NCBI RefSeq assembly: GCF_001279585.1
Contig: NZ_LGEC01000003.1
Coordinates: forward strand, 74,271 to 138,270
DNA from: Nocardiopsis sp. NRRL B-16309
GTDB taxonomy: Bacteria; Actinomycetota; Actinomycetes; Streptosporangiales; Streptosporangiaceae
Reading direction: 5' to 3'
DNA length: 64,000 nt
In this document: one piece after another, positions 41,930-50,541 of the stretch
Position numbering within the stretch: position 1 is the first letter of the stretch
How the letters are laid out: every line of letters starts with the position of its first letter
Program-made: the position numbers and the translations under genes
Notes under the pieces: generated by a model
What the model saw: the letters and a program-made list of their open reading frames with translations, nothing else
What the model was told of the DNA's origin: nothing
Databases searched by the model: none

Positions 41930-43555
41930 TCACATCCGGAAGACGCCGTAGCCCACCGGCTCCAGCGGAGCGTGGCGGGCGGCGGACAGGGCCATGGCGA
42001 GCACGTCGCGGGTGTCGGCGGGGTCGATGACCCCGTCGTCCCACAGGCGCGCGGTGGAGTAGTACGGGCTGCCCTGCTCCTCGTACTGGTCGCGGATGGG
42101 CGCCTTGAAGGCCTCCTCGTCCTGCTCGGACCACTCCTCGCCCCGGGCGGAGAGCTGGTCGCGGCGCACCGTGGACAGCACCGAGGCCGCCTGCTCCCCG
42201 CCCATCACGGAGATGCGGGCGTTGGGCCACATCCACAGGAACCGGGGCGAGTAGGCGCGGCCGCACATGCTGTAGTTGCCCGCGCCGAACGAACCGCCGA
42301 CGACCACGGTGAACTTGGGGACGCGCGCGCAGGCCACGGCCGTGACCATCTTGGCCCCGTGCTTGGCGATGCCGCCGGCCTCGTAGTCGCGGCCCACCAT
42401 GAACCCGGAGATGTTCTGTAGGAACACCAGCGGGACGGAGCGCCGGTCGCACAGCTCGATGAAGTGGGCGCCCTTGAGCGCGGACTCCGCGAACAGGATG
42501 CCGTTGTTGGCGATGACGCCCACGGGGTGCCCGTGGATGTGCGCGAACCCGGTGACCAGGGTGGTGCCGTACTCGGCCTTGAACTCGGTGAACTCGCTGC
42601 CGTCCACCACGCGGGCGATGACCTCGCGCACGTCGTAGGGCGTGCGGGTGTCGGCGGGCACCACGCCGTACAGCTCCTGCGGGTCGTGCGCCGGCGGGCG
42701 GGGCTCGCGCACCTCCCACGCCGGCTCGCCGACCGGGCCGAGGGTGTCGGCCACGCGCCGCACGATGGTGAGCGCGTGGGCGTCGTCGTCGGCCAGGTGG
42801 TCGGTCACGCCCGACACGCGCGAGTGCAGGTCGCCGCCGCCCAGCTCCTCGGCGGTGACGACCTCCCCGGTGGCCGCCTTCACCAGCGGCGGCCCGCCCA
42901 GGAAGATGGTGCCCTGGTCGCGGACGATGACGGCCTCGTCGCTCATGGCAGGGACGTAGGCGCCCCCGGCCGTGCACGAGCCCAGCACCGCGGCGATCTG
43001 CGGGATGCCCATCCGGGACATGGTGGCCTGGTTGTAGAAGATGCGGCCGAAGTGCTCGCGGTCGGGGAACACGTCGTCCTGCATGGGCAGGAAGGCGCCG
43101 CCGGAGTCGGCCAGGTAGACGCACGGCAGCCGGTTGTGCAGTGCCACCTCCTGCGCCCGCAGGTGCTTCTTCACCGTCATCGGGTAGTAGCTGCCGCCCT
43201 TGACCGTGGCGTCGTTGGCGACCACGACCGTCGGGCGGCCGGCGACCCGGCCCACACCCGCGATCATGCCGGCCCCGGGGGCGTCCTGGCCGTCCGCGCC
43301 GTAGAGCCCGTAGGCGGCCAGGGGCGCGATCTCCAGGAAGGGGGAGCCGGGGTCGAGGAGGAGGTCGACGCGGTCGCGCGGCAGCAGCTTGCCGCGTTCG
43401 ACGTGTCGTGCCCGGGTCTTCTCCGGGCCGCCCAGGGCGGCGGTCGCGATCCGCTCGCGCAGCTCCAGGGCGAGGGCGCGGTTCGCCGCGTCGTTGGCGG
43501 CGAACGCGGGCCCGGCGGTGTCCACCGCCGAGCCGAGCACGGGTGCCCTGCTCAT
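41930..43555 (-). CDS. Acyl-CoA carboxylase carboxyltransferase (beta) subunit
   Basis: The 541-residue crotonase-fold carboxyltransferase has LLPRDRVDLLLDPGSPFLE in the N-half, SGGAFLPMQDDVFPDREHFGR, and in the C-half GYEAGGIAKHGAKMV-like segments (RDYEAGGIAKHGAKM), VVGGSFGAGNYSMCGRAY and LWMWPNARISVMGG. The AGGIAKHGAKM and MCGRAY features are those of methylcrotonyl-CoA carboxylase beta subunits. It transfers carboxyl from biotin to the acyl-CoA. GAGAGGACACC precedes ATG 43555. It is the first gene of the operon and faces the TetR gene across two palindromic operators. Confidence 0.93.
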   Translation of the reverse strand: MSRAPVLGSAVDTAGPAFAANDAANRALALELRERIATAALGGPEKTRARHVERGKLLPRDRVDLLLDPGSPFLEIAPLAAYGLYGADGQDAPGAGMIAGVGRVAGRPTVVVANDATVKGGSYYPMTVKKHLRAQEVALHNRLPCVYLADSGGAFLPMQDDVFPDREHFGRIFYNQATMSRMGIPQIAAVLGSCTAGGAYVPAMSDEAVIVRDQGTIFLGGPPLVKAATGEVVTAEELGGGDLHSRVSGVTDHLADDDAHALTIVRRVADTLGPVGEPAWEVREPRPPAHDPQELYGVVPADTRTPYDVREVIARVVDGSEFTEFKAEYGTTLVTGFAHIHGHPVGVIANNGILFAESALKGAHFIELCDRRSVPLVFLQNISGFMVGRDYEAGGIAKHGAKMVTAVACARVPKFTVVVGGSFGAGNYSMCGRAYSPRFLWMWPNARISVMGGEQAASVLSTVRRDQLSARGEEWSEQDEEAFKAPIRDQYEEQGSPYYSTARLWDDGVIDPADTRDVLAMALSAARHAPLEPVGYGVFRM

Positions 43556-43574
43556 GGTGTCCTCTCGTGGAGGG

Positions 43575-43594
43575 ATGTTAATGCTCACTAACAT
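43575..43594. promoter_or_regulatory. TetR operator, site 1
   Basis: ATGTTA-A-TG-CT-CA-C-TAACAT is a palindrome with one mismatched pair, 20 bases before the carboxylase beta start codon. It shares the ATGTTA/TAACAT arms with site 2 and therefore probably binds the same protein. Confidence 0.7.
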
Positions 43595-43599
43595 GAGTG

Positions 43600-43619
43600 A
43601 TGTTAGTAACTACTAACAT
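43600..43619. promoter_or_regulatory. TetR operator, site 2
   Basis: ATGTTAGTA-AC-TACTAACAT has perfect 9-bp arms, 57 bases before the TetR start codon. With site 1 (25 bases apart centre to centre) it should repress both divergent genes. Confidence 0.8.
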
Positions 43620-43676
43620 GTGTGTCCAGACCGACGCGCGAAACTGGCGCGACGACGGCGGGAGAGGCGGGCGTCC

Positions 43677-44273
43677 ATGGGGTCCAGACCGACGGGGGAG
43701 CGCCGGACGGCGATCCTGGGGGCGGCCGCGGAGCTGTTCGCCGCACGCGGGTTCCGCGGGGTGACCATCGACGACCTCGGCCGCGCCGTGGGTACCAGCG
43801 GTCCCGCCCTCTACCGGCACTTCCCCGGCAAGGAGGCCCTGCTCGGCGAGGTCCTGGTGGACATCAGCGACCGGCTGGCCCGCCAGGGCGCCGAGCTCGT
43901 GGCCGCGGCGCGCGACGCGCGGGAGGCGCTGGACCTGCTCCTGCGCGGGCACATCGCCTTCGCCCTGGACGAGCCCGCGCTCATCACGGTCCACGACCGC
44001 GAACTCGGCCACCTCACCGAAGCCGACCAGTACCGCGTCCGGCGCCTCCAGCGCGGCTACGTCGAACAGTGGGTCGGCGTGCTGGCCGAGCTGCGGCCCC
44101 ACGACACCGACGACGTCCTGCGCGCCGCCGTGCACGCCGCCTTCGGCCTGCTCAACTCCACCCCGCACAGCCGTGGCGGCCTCGACCGCGCGGAGATGGC
44201 GGACCTGCTGCTGACCATGGGGACCGCCGCCCTCACCGCGCCCGTCGCCGCCGCGGACGGCGCCGCCGTCTGA
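43677..44273 (+). CDS. TetR/AcrR-family regulator of the acyl-CoA operon
   Basis: The 198-residue regulator has an N-terminal HTH (RRTAILGAAAELFAARGFRGVTIDDLGRAVG, with TSGPALYRHFPGKEALL as recognition helix and flank, both quoted in part) and an all-helical ligand domain. It is divergent from the carboxylase/dehydrogenase genes with two palindromes between them, so it is very probably their repressor, released by an acyl-CoA intermediate. ATG 43677 has GGAGAGG 9 bases ahead; upstream in-frame GTG 43620 would put the coding start at the edge of operator 2. Confidence 0.9.
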   Translation: MGSRPTGERRTAILGAAAELFAARGFRGVTIDDLGRAVGTSGPALYRHFPGKEALLGEVLVDISDRLARQGAELVAAARDAREALDLLLRGHIAFALDEPALITVHDRELGHLTEADQYRVRRLQRGYVEQWVGVLAELRPHDTDDVLRAAVHAAFGLLNSTPHSRGGLDRAEMADLLLTMGTAALTAPVAAADGAAV

Positions 44274-44610
44274 CCGGAGCCCGACGACCGAGTAGTCCCG
44301 GTCGCCCTGGTAGCCCCAACAAGTCCCCGGGAGTCCCGAGCGGCCTCCGGCGCCTTCCCGACCGCTGACGCGGAGTGCCCGGCGGTGCTCACCTGGCTCG
44401 CGCGGTCGGCGCCAGGCGCACGGCGCGGTTCCGTGTCGACCCAGCACAAAAGTCGGACAAAGAGCACGGAACGTTCCGCGTGGGAACGCGGGTGACGGGT
44501 TCCGCCGACCGTACATTCGGCCGCGGTGAAGTGGGTACGCCCCACGTCCCGGCCTCGTCCGGGTGTGACGGACGTACCGCACCACGACACGAAGAAGGAG
44601 CGGTGTACCA
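44274..44610. other. Intergenic region upstream of NDH-2
   Basis: About 337 bases contain no gene. A perfect 10-bp palindrome GGAACGTTCC (44468-44477) and a spaced GGGAAC/GGTTCC pair (44482-44487, 44498-44503) lie about 110-140 bases before the NDH-2 start. The repeated GGAAC may be regulator half-sites or -35 elements of an ECF-type promoter. Confidence 0.45.
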
Positions 44611-45987
44611 ATGTCTCGGCCTCGGATCGTGGTGGTAGGCGCGGGTTTCGGCGGCGTCCACACCCTGCGTCACCTCGAACGCCGTATCCCGACAGGGGCG
44701 GCCGACATCGCCCTCGTCGCACCACACGACTACATGCTCTACAGCCCCTTGCTGCCCCAGGTGGCCTCGGGCCTGCTCACACCCCAGTCGGTCGCGATGT
44801 CCGTGCACCGGCTCACCCGGGACACCCGCCTGATCCCCGGGCACGCCGTCGGCGTCGACACCGCCGACCGCACGGTCGTCGTGCGCCGTGCCACCGGGGA
44901 GCTGGCGCCGGTGCCCTACGACCGCCTGGTCCTGGCCCCCGGCGGCCTGACCCGCGGCTTCGACATCCCCGGCCTGACCGAGCACGCGTACGGGGCCAAG
45001 ACGCTCGCCGAGGCCGTGCTGCTGCGCGACCACGTCCTGGCCCAACTGGAACTGGCCAACGACAGCCGCGACCCGGTCGAACGCGAGGAGCGCTGCCGCT
45101 TCATCGTCGTCGGCGGCGGCTACACCGGCGTGGAGACCGCCGCCTCGCTCATGCGCCTGACCGAGGAGGCCGCCCGTCGCTACCCCGAACTGCGGTCGGT
45201 GATCCGCTGGCACCTGGTCGACATCGCGCCCAAGGTGCTGCCGGAACTCGGCGACCGGCTCGGCCGCCGGGCGCTGGACATGCTGCGCTCGATGGGGATC
45301 GAGGTCAAGCTCAAGGTCAGCGTCCGCGAGGTCACCGCCGACAAGGTGGTCCTGACCGACGGGCGGGCCCTGCCCTGCCGCACGCTCATCTGGACCGCCG
45401 GTGTGGCGCCCAGCCCCCTCATGGAGACCCTGGGCAAGCCCACCCAGCGGGGCCGACTGGAGGTCGACTCCGACCTGCGCGTCCCGGGACTGCCCGAGGT
45501 GTTCGCGGTCGGGGACGCGGCGGCGGTGCCCAACCTCTCCCACCCGGAGAGCCCGTACTGCCCGCCGACCGCCCAGTACGCGAGCCGGCAGGCGGCGACC
45601 GCGGCCGAGAACGTGTGCGCCTCGATCCTGGGGCGGCCGCTGCAGGAGTTCCGGCACCGCGACATGGGGCTCGTGGTGGACCTGAGCGGCAAGGACGCCC
45701 TGGCCCGCGTGCTGAAGTTCGAGCTCACCGGGCTGCCCGCGCTGGCCGTCACCCGCGGCTACCACCTGGCGGCGGTGCCCTCGGCGCCCGCCCGGGCGCG
45801 CATCGTGGCCAACTGGGCGATCAGGGCGGCCACCGGTGGCGAGGTCTCGCGGCTCGGTTTCGCCGACGACGGGCGCCCGGCGTCCTTCGTGGCCAACGAG
45901 GACGTGGACTACCTGGACACCGAGAGCGCGGGCAGGGAGGGCGCCCGGCTGCTGGAGAACCTGCGCGAGCGCTACGGCGAGGACTGA
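44611..45987 (+). CDS. Type II NADH dehydrogenase (NDH-2)-like FAD oxidoreductase
   Basis: The 458-residue protein has an N-terminal FAD-binding GAGFGGVHTLR (10-20), a second dinucleotide fold VVGGGYTGVETAASLMR for NADH, LIWTAGVAPSPL, VFAVGDAAAVP, and a C-terminal amphipathic/membrane-binding region (GLPALAVTRGYHLAAVP). This is the ndh pattern: non-proton-pumping electron transfer from NADH to menaquinone at the membrane face. AAGGAG lies 10 bases upstream of ATG 44611. Its 3' end overlaps the convergent voltage-sensor-like gene by 16 bases. Confidence 0.9.
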   Translation: MSRPRIVVVGAGFGGVHTLRHLERRIPTGAADIALVAPHDYMLYSPLLPQVASGLLTPQSVAMSVHRLTRDTRLIPGHAVGVDTADRTVVVRRATGELAPVPYDRLVLAPGGLTRGFDIPGLTEHAYGAKTLAEAVLLRDHVLAQLELANDSRDPVEREERCRFIVVGGGYTGVETAASLMRLTEEAARRYPELRSVIRWHLVDIAPKVLPELGDRLGRRALDMLRSMGIEVKLKVSVREVTADKVVLTDGRALPCRTLIWTAGVAPSPLMETLGKPTQRGRLEVDSDLRVPGLPEVFAVGDAAAVPNLSHPESPYCPPTAQYASRQAATAAENVCASILGRPLQEFRHRDMGLVVDLSGKDALARVLKFELTGLPALAVTRGYHLAAVPSAPARARIVANWAIRAATGGEVSRLGFADDGRPASFVANEDVDYLDTESAGREGARLLENLRERYGED

Positions 45988-46646
45988 GGCGGGTGCGCCG
46001 GTCCGGTGCGCGCCCGCACGGCGCGGACCCGGCGCCAGCGGTAGCCGAGGACCACGGCGGTGGCGGCCGCGGTGACCGCCACCGCCAGCGCGGTCGGCCA
46101 GGGGCCCAGGAAGGCGATGGCCTCCTCGACGTAGCCGCGGCTGGCCGAGGCGGGGTCGGCCATGACCGCGGTCACGAACACGGCGGCCAGCAGGGTCGTC
46201 GCGGCGGCCACCGCCCGGCCGAGCCGACCGGTCAGGCCCATGCGGCGGCGCAGGACCCCGCCCGCCTCGATGATCCGGGTGACGCGCAGCAGGGGGAGGG
46301 CTCCGAACGCGCGTACCAGCCGCAGGATCTGGGCCGGGCCGAGGGCGAAGATGACCGCGGGCACGGTCACGGCCGCGATGACGGTCGCCCACCAGTGCGT
46401 GCGCAGCCACGCGCGCTTGTTGTCGGCGAGGGCGATCAGCAGGATCCACTCGCCCCACAGGACGATGCCGGCCGCCCAGTTGATCCGGTCACCGGCCGTG
46501 GCCCAGAAGCCCTCGCCCCAGACGCCGAGGAAGAGGGCCGGGACGGACACCACCGCCGCGAGGAGGACGGGAACCGCCAACCGCCGCTCCAGGGCGGTGG
46601 AACGGAGGTTGGACGCGGGGGGACGCGACTGTTCTTCGGGGGACAT
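45972..46646 (-). CDS. Voltage-sensor-like membrane protein (ion-channel superfamily, no pore seen)
   Basis: The 224-residue protein has six predicted helices. Helix 4 region ILRLVRAFGALPLLRVTRI spaces arginines every three to four residues like an S4 segment. Preceding helices carry acidic and aromatic residues (LWGEWILLIALADNKRAWLR) as in S2-S3. The last two helices lack the potassium filter TVGYG; ASASRGYVEEAIAFLG occupies the expected pore position. It may be a degenerate cation channel or a stand-alone voltage-sensing domain protein. The start ATG 46646 has no good Shine-Dalgarno. It is convergent with NDH-2. Confidence 0.75.
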   Translation of the reverse strand: MSPEEQSRPPASNLRSTALERRLAVPVLLAAVVSVPALFLGVWGEGFWATAGDRINWAAGIVLWGEWILLIALADNKRAWLRTHWWATVIAAVTVPAVIFALGPAQILRLVRAFGALPLLRVTRIIEAGGVLRRRMGLTGRLGRAVAAATTLLAAVFVTAVMADPASASRGYVEEAIAFLGPWPTALAVAVTAAATAVVLGYRWRRVRAVRARTGPAHPPQSSP

Positions 46647-46720
46647 GGCGCCCAGAATAAGCGGTGGCGCGCCGACCGGTCGGCGGCGTCCGGGGACGGC
46701 CGGAACCGGTCACGACTGCC

Positions 46721-47047
46721 TCAGGAGCGGACCAGCCTGGCGATGGCGTCGGAGGCCTCGCGGACCTTCTCGTCCGCCTCGTCGCCGCCGTTGGCGACCG
46801 CGTTGGCCACGCAGTGCTTGAGGTGCTCGTCGAGCATGGACAGCGCGAAGGAGCGCAACGCCTTGTTGACCGCCGAGGTCTGGGTGAGGATGTCGATGCA
46901 GTACTGATCGTCCTCGACCATGCGCTGCAGGCCGCGGATCTGTCCCTCGATGCGGCGCAGCCGGTTGATGTGGCTCTGCTTGTCGTCGCTGTAACCGTGG
47001 TTGCCCGCCATGCCGCCGTCTCTGTGTCGTCCCTGATCAGATGCCAT
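46721..47047 (-). CDS. csoR: CsoR/RcnR-family metal-sensing repressor
   Basis: The 108-residue helical repressor has HINRLRRIEGQIRGLQRMV, then the CsoR Cu(I) ligands: Cys in DQYCIDILTQ, His and Cys in LDEHLKHCV. With the C-H-C set complete, copper sensing is most likely. ATG 47047 is used because GAGGGGG sits 8 bases upstream; a shorter start at 47011 is possible. The operator overlaps this Shine-Dalgarno, indicating autoregulation. No copper ATPase or chaperone gene is in the window, so its targets lie elsewhere or it only governs itself and neighbours. Confidence 0.9.
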   Translation of the reverse strand: MASDQGRHRDGGMAGNHGYSDDKQSHINRLRRIEGQIRGLQRMVEDDQYCIDILTQTSAVNKALRSFALSMLDEHLKHCVANAVANGGDEADEKVREASDAIARLVRS

Positions 47048-47051
47048 TACC

Positions 47052-47068
47052 ATACCCCCTCAAGGTAT
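47052..47068. promoter_or_regulatory. CsoR-type operator
   Basis: ATACCCCCTCAAGGTAT has ATACC/GGTAT arms around a 7-base C-rich centre, the usual architecture of CsoR sites (TATACCC...GGGTATA). It overlaps the csoR ribosome-binding site. Confidence 0.7.
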
Positions 47069-47277
47069 CCAACCGCGGACGGTCGGGCGGCATTCCGCAC
47101 TCGTCGCCGCGTGCCGCTTCCACCGTGAACACGGCTGTATGAGGAGTTTCCCAGACATCGCGGGGCGGGACACCGCGTGCCGGGCCCCGCGCGGGCGCGC
47201 GTCAACTCCGGGTCCGCACTCGGTAAGCCGGGGCCCGGAGCCTTGCCCCGGGCCCCCGACGGTCCGACGATGGCGGT

Positions 47278-47523
47278 ATGAGCCACAGTGCCGAGAACGA
47301 GATCCTGGCCACCATCCGCGCCCTGATGGACGAGGAGCACACGCTCCGCTCCCGGCCCGGAGGGCTGGAGCCCGCCGAACGGTCCCGGATGAGGGAGGTG
47401 GAGGAGTCGCTCGACCAGTGCTGGGACCTGCTCCGGCAGCGGCGCGCCCGCAGCGAGCACGGACAGGACCCCGACGAGGCGCAGGTCCGCCCGGCGCCCG
47501 AGGTCGAGCAGTACTGGCAGTAG
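47278..47523 (+). CDS. DUF2630 family protein
   Basis: The 81-residue acidic helical protein fits DUF2630: NEILATIRALMDEEHTLRS, MREVEESLDQCWDLLRQRRARSEHG, DPDEAQVRPAPEVEQYWQ. The family is small, cytosolic and uncharacterised, common in actinomycetes. The ATG is preceded by GGCGGT, a weak ribosome site. It stands 117 bases before the DUF4126 gene, possibly one transcript. Confidence 0.88.
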   Translation: MSHSAENEILATIRALMDEEHTLRSRPGGLEPAERSRMREVEESLDQCWDLLRQRRARSEHGQDPDEAQVRPAPEVEQYWQ

Positions 47524-47640
47524 GGGAGACGGCGAAACCACCGGGCCCTCGCGAGCGTCCACTCCCGGTAGGACGGCGCCACGGCGGTGGCCGCGCCCGA
47601 GCGCGGCCCCCGCCGTCGCACGCAGCTCACGAAGGAAACC

Positions 47641-48288
47641 ATGATCGCCACCCTCACCGGCCTGGGTCTGTCCTCCGCGGCAGGGCTCAACGCCTACATC
47701 CCCCTCCTCGCGGTCGGGTTGATCGCACGCTTCACCGATCTCGTCCCGCTCGGGGCCGCCTGGCAGTGGCTGGAGCACCCGGTCACCCTCGTGTCCCTCA
47801 CCGTGCTCCTGGTGGTCGAGTTCGCCGCGGACAAGATCCCCGCCCTCGACAGCCTCAACGACGTCGTCCAGACGGTGATCCGGCCCTCCGCGGGCGGCAT
47901 CACCTTCGGCGCGGGCGCCTCCGCCGTCGACCTCACCGAGCTCACGGGCACCGCCGCCGCCTCCGCGGCCGAGACCGGTGACGGCGTGAGCTGGGGCCCG
48001 GTCATCGCGGGCATGGTGATCGCCCTCGTCTTCCACGCCGCCAAGACCCTGGCCCGCCCGGTCCTGAACTCCGTGAGCTTCGGCGTGGCCGCCCCGGTCG
48101 TGTCGTTCCTGGAGGACGTGGTCAGCTTCGTGACCTCCCTGGTGGCGATCCTGCTGCCGCTGCTGATCCTGGTGGTGTTCCCCCTGATGGTCGCCGCCGG
48201 GGTGTGGGCGGTGCGCGGGCGCCGTCGGCGCCGTGCCGGGAAGGCGGCGGACGAGGGCGCCCCCGCGGGAGAGCGGGGGCGCCAGTGA
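47641..48288 (+). CDS. DUF4126 family membrane protein
   Basis: The 215-residue protein has five to six membrane helices. The family signature is near the start (GLGLSSAAGLNAYIPLLAVGL), followed by EFAADKIPALDSLNDVVQTVIRP in part and a C-terminal pair of helices ending in an Arg-rich, disordered tail. DUF4126 has no established function; the duplicated helix-turn with conserved Gly-Ala-Asn-Tyr suggests a transport role, which is speculation. GAAGGAAACC lies directly before ATG 47641. Confidence 0.85.
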   Translation: MIATLTGLGLSSAAGLNAYIPLLAVGLIARFTDLVPLGAAWQWLEHPVTLVSLTVLLVVEFAADKIPALDSLNDVVQTVIRPSAGGITFGAGASAVDLTELTGTAAASAAETGDGVSWGPVIAGMVIALVFHAAKTLARPVLNSVSFGVAAPVVSFLEDVVSFVTSLVAILLPLLILVVFPLMVAAGVWAVRGRRRRRAGKAADEGAPAGERGRQ

Positions 48289-48313
48289 CGGGTGAGGCGT
48301 GACCGGTGACCGG

Positions 48314-50323
48314 TCAGTCGAGGGCGTCGCGCCCCTGGGCGATCGGCAGGGTCACGTGCGCGGAGTTGGTGTCGACGCTCACCTCGGTGCCGGCCGGGTA
48401 GCGCAGGGTGTGGTCGTGGTCGGTCGAGACCACCATGACCCCGATCCGGTGCCCGGCCGGGAACACGTGGTCGCCCGGCTGCAGCTCCCACCGGTAGCGG
48501 TGGTACTGCCCGGCCACCACCGGCCGCTGCCGCTCCAGGGAGGTGCGGTTGCGCGCGTCCAGCCAGCCGCGCGCGACGATCGCGTGGTCGGCCTCCTCGG
48601 TCACGTGGTGCGCGGTCGGGACGCAGCCGGTGTCGCCCGGCACGGACTCGCCGTAGCAGTTCATGTCGTCGAAGTCGTACCGCAGGCGGCCGGTCGGCCG
48701 CTCCGCCGTGCCCAGGTCGACCAGGGCGGCCGTGAGGAACGGCGAGGGGCCGTCCATCGCGGCGCGCACCGAGACCTCGGCCGAACCGCTCAGCCGCACG
48801 TCCTCGCCCAGTTCCTCGGTCACGTACACCAGTGACGACGTCCCGGGGGAGTCCGGGTCGCCGAGCAGCGCGTCGGGCGAGAGGGTGCGGCCCTGGTCGG
48901 TGAAGGACTCGGTGCCGTCGCGGACCGGCCGCGGGCGCGGTGCCAGCCCGCCGGTGGCGGCGCCGGGATCGGTGTTCATGTGCAGCTTGACCGGCGCGGT
49001 GCCCTCACCGGGCCAGTCCGCCTGGGTCGTCCACGTGCCGTCGGCGCCCTCCACGTCTACGGCGGGCTCGTCGGTGATGCCGTTGTCGACCCCGTAGAGC
49101 CAGTGGTCGAACCAGCCGTGCAGCTGGTCCAGCCACGGGTCGGTCCGCAGGTAGAGCTGGTTGATGTGCCCGCCCTGGTGCAGCCACAGCTTGCGCGGCA
49201 CGTCGTTCTCCTCCAGGGCCGCCCACAGGTCCGCGGCCTGGCGCGGCATGACGTTGCGGTCGTTGAGCCCGTGCACCAGGAACACGCTCGCCCGGATCTC
49301 GTCGGCGTCGTCGAGGTAGTTCCGCTCGTCCCAGAACGCGCTGTAGTCGCCGGTGACCCGGTCCTGCTCCTCGGTGAGCGCGTCGATCACCGGACGGCAG
49401 ATCTCTGCGTCGTCGCGGGTGTACACGTACTCGGCCAGGACGTCGGCGTCCTCGCCCTGGTAGCCGCCGGGCGCGCGCACGGCGCCGCCCTCGCGGTAGT
49501 AGCCGTACCAGGAGGAGATCGCCGCCTGCGGGACGATCGTCTTCAGACCCTCCACGCCGGTCGTGGCCGCGGCGGTGGGCAGCGTCCCGTTGTAGGAGAT
49601 CCCCGTCATCGCCGCCGCCCCGTTGGACCAGTCGGCGGTGACCTCCTCGCCGTCGGCGTCCCAGCCGACGGCGTCGCCGGTCAGCCACTCCACGGCCGCC
49701 TTGACCCCGAGCGACTCGTTGTGCGCGCCCGAGGTGGGGCAGCCGGTGGAGTCGCCGCTGCCCAGGCTGTCGACCTGGGCCACGGCGTACCCGCGCGGCA
49801 GGAAGTAGTTGTCGTAGTAGCCCGAGAAGGAGGTGTTGGGCCCTGAGCGCTCGGCCGCGGCCTCGGGGTCGCCGGTGCCCGCGGGGTCCAGGGCCGCGCC
49901 CAGAGCGGTCTCGTCGGCGCGCGGTCCGCCGGGGCGGCCGCCGCGCGGGACGGTGTCGGCCTCGTCGGTGTCCAGGTCCACGTCGTGGTTGGCGACCGGG
50001 TTGCCGCCCGCCCAGTAGGGGCTGGGCTCGATGATGGTGGCGACGTCCAGGCCCGCGTCGCTCTCCTTCGGGCGCAGGATCCGCATGCGGACCGTGTCGA
50101 ACTCGCCGTCGCCGTCGCTGTCGGCCTCCGTCCGGATGTCGACCTCCTGGTAGATCGCGTCCGCGAACTCGAAGGCGACCTGGGTGCGGCCGTCCACGAT
50201 GTCCAGTGACGGGGGTTCGGCCGCCGCCGGCGCGGTCAGCACCGTGGCGGCCGTCAGCGCGGCGGCGGCGACGGCGCCCGCGCGCGTGAGGAGGAATCGT
50301 GCGCTGCCGGGGGATGGTGGCAA
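48314..50323 (-). CDS. Secreted CocE/NonD-family alpha/beta hydrolase (Xaa-Pro dipeptidyl-peptidase-like)
   Basis: The 669-residue secreted enzyme has a signal peptide (cleavage after APAAA near 35), an S15 alpha/beta-hydrolase domain with nucleophile Ser in GISYNGTL, Asp in HGLNDRNV and His in HQGGHINQL, and a C-terminal jelly-roll (PepX_C) beta domain. Such enzymes cleave Xaa-Pro dipeptides or acyl esters. Aspartate-rich DSDGDGEFD near 68-76 looks like a calcium-binding loop. TTG 50323 is the start, with GAGGAG 8 bases upstream. It is convergent with DUF4126 and divergent from the HAD gene. Confidence 0.92.
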   Translation of the reverse strand: MPPSPGSARFLLTRAGAVAAAALTAATVLTAPAAAEPPSLDIVDGRTQVAFEFADAIYQEVDIRTEADSDGDGEFDTVRMRILRPKESDAGLDVATIIEPSPYWAGGNPVANHDVDLDTDEADTVPRGGRPGGPRADETALGAALDPAGTGDPEAAAERSGPNTSFSGYYDNYFLPRGYAVAQVDSLGSGDSTGCPTSGAHNESLGVKAAVEWLTGDAVGWDADGEEVTADWSNGAAAMTGISYNGTLPTAAATTGVEGLKTIVPQAAISSWYGYYREGGAVRAPGGYQGEDADVLAEYVYTRDDAEICRPVIDALTEEQDRVTGDYSAFWDERNYLDDADEIRASVFLVHGLNDRNVMPRQAADLWAALEENDVPRKLWLHQGGHINQLYLRTDPWLDQLHGWFDHWLYGVDNGITDEPAVDVEGADGTWTTQADWPGEGTAPVKLHMNTDPGAATGGLAPRPRPVRDGTESFTDQGRTLSPDALLGDPDSPGTSSLVYVTEELGEDVRLSGSAEVSVRAAMDGPSPFLTAALVDLGTAERPTGRLRYDFDDMNCYGESVPGDTGCVPTAHHVTEEADHAIVARGWLDARNRTSLERQRPVVAGQYHRYRWELQPGDHVFPAGHRIGVMVVSTDHDHTLRYPAGTEVSVDTNSAHVTLPIAQGRDALD

Positions 50324-50541
50324 GGGGTGGCTCCTCGTCGAAGGGGGTTTCGAGTCGGGCCATCGTCCCCGAACCCGACCGTGCGCCCAAGGGGTCCAAG
50401 GCCGCGTTATCGAAAGCGCTATGGCCGTCCCCGCCCGCGTGGGCCACTCTTCCGGCAGGGGCGCGCCAACGCACGGAAGCGACGCAGGTCATCCTGGAAA
50501 AGCAGGGCGCCACACCGGGTGATTGTCCTACAGTGCGACCA

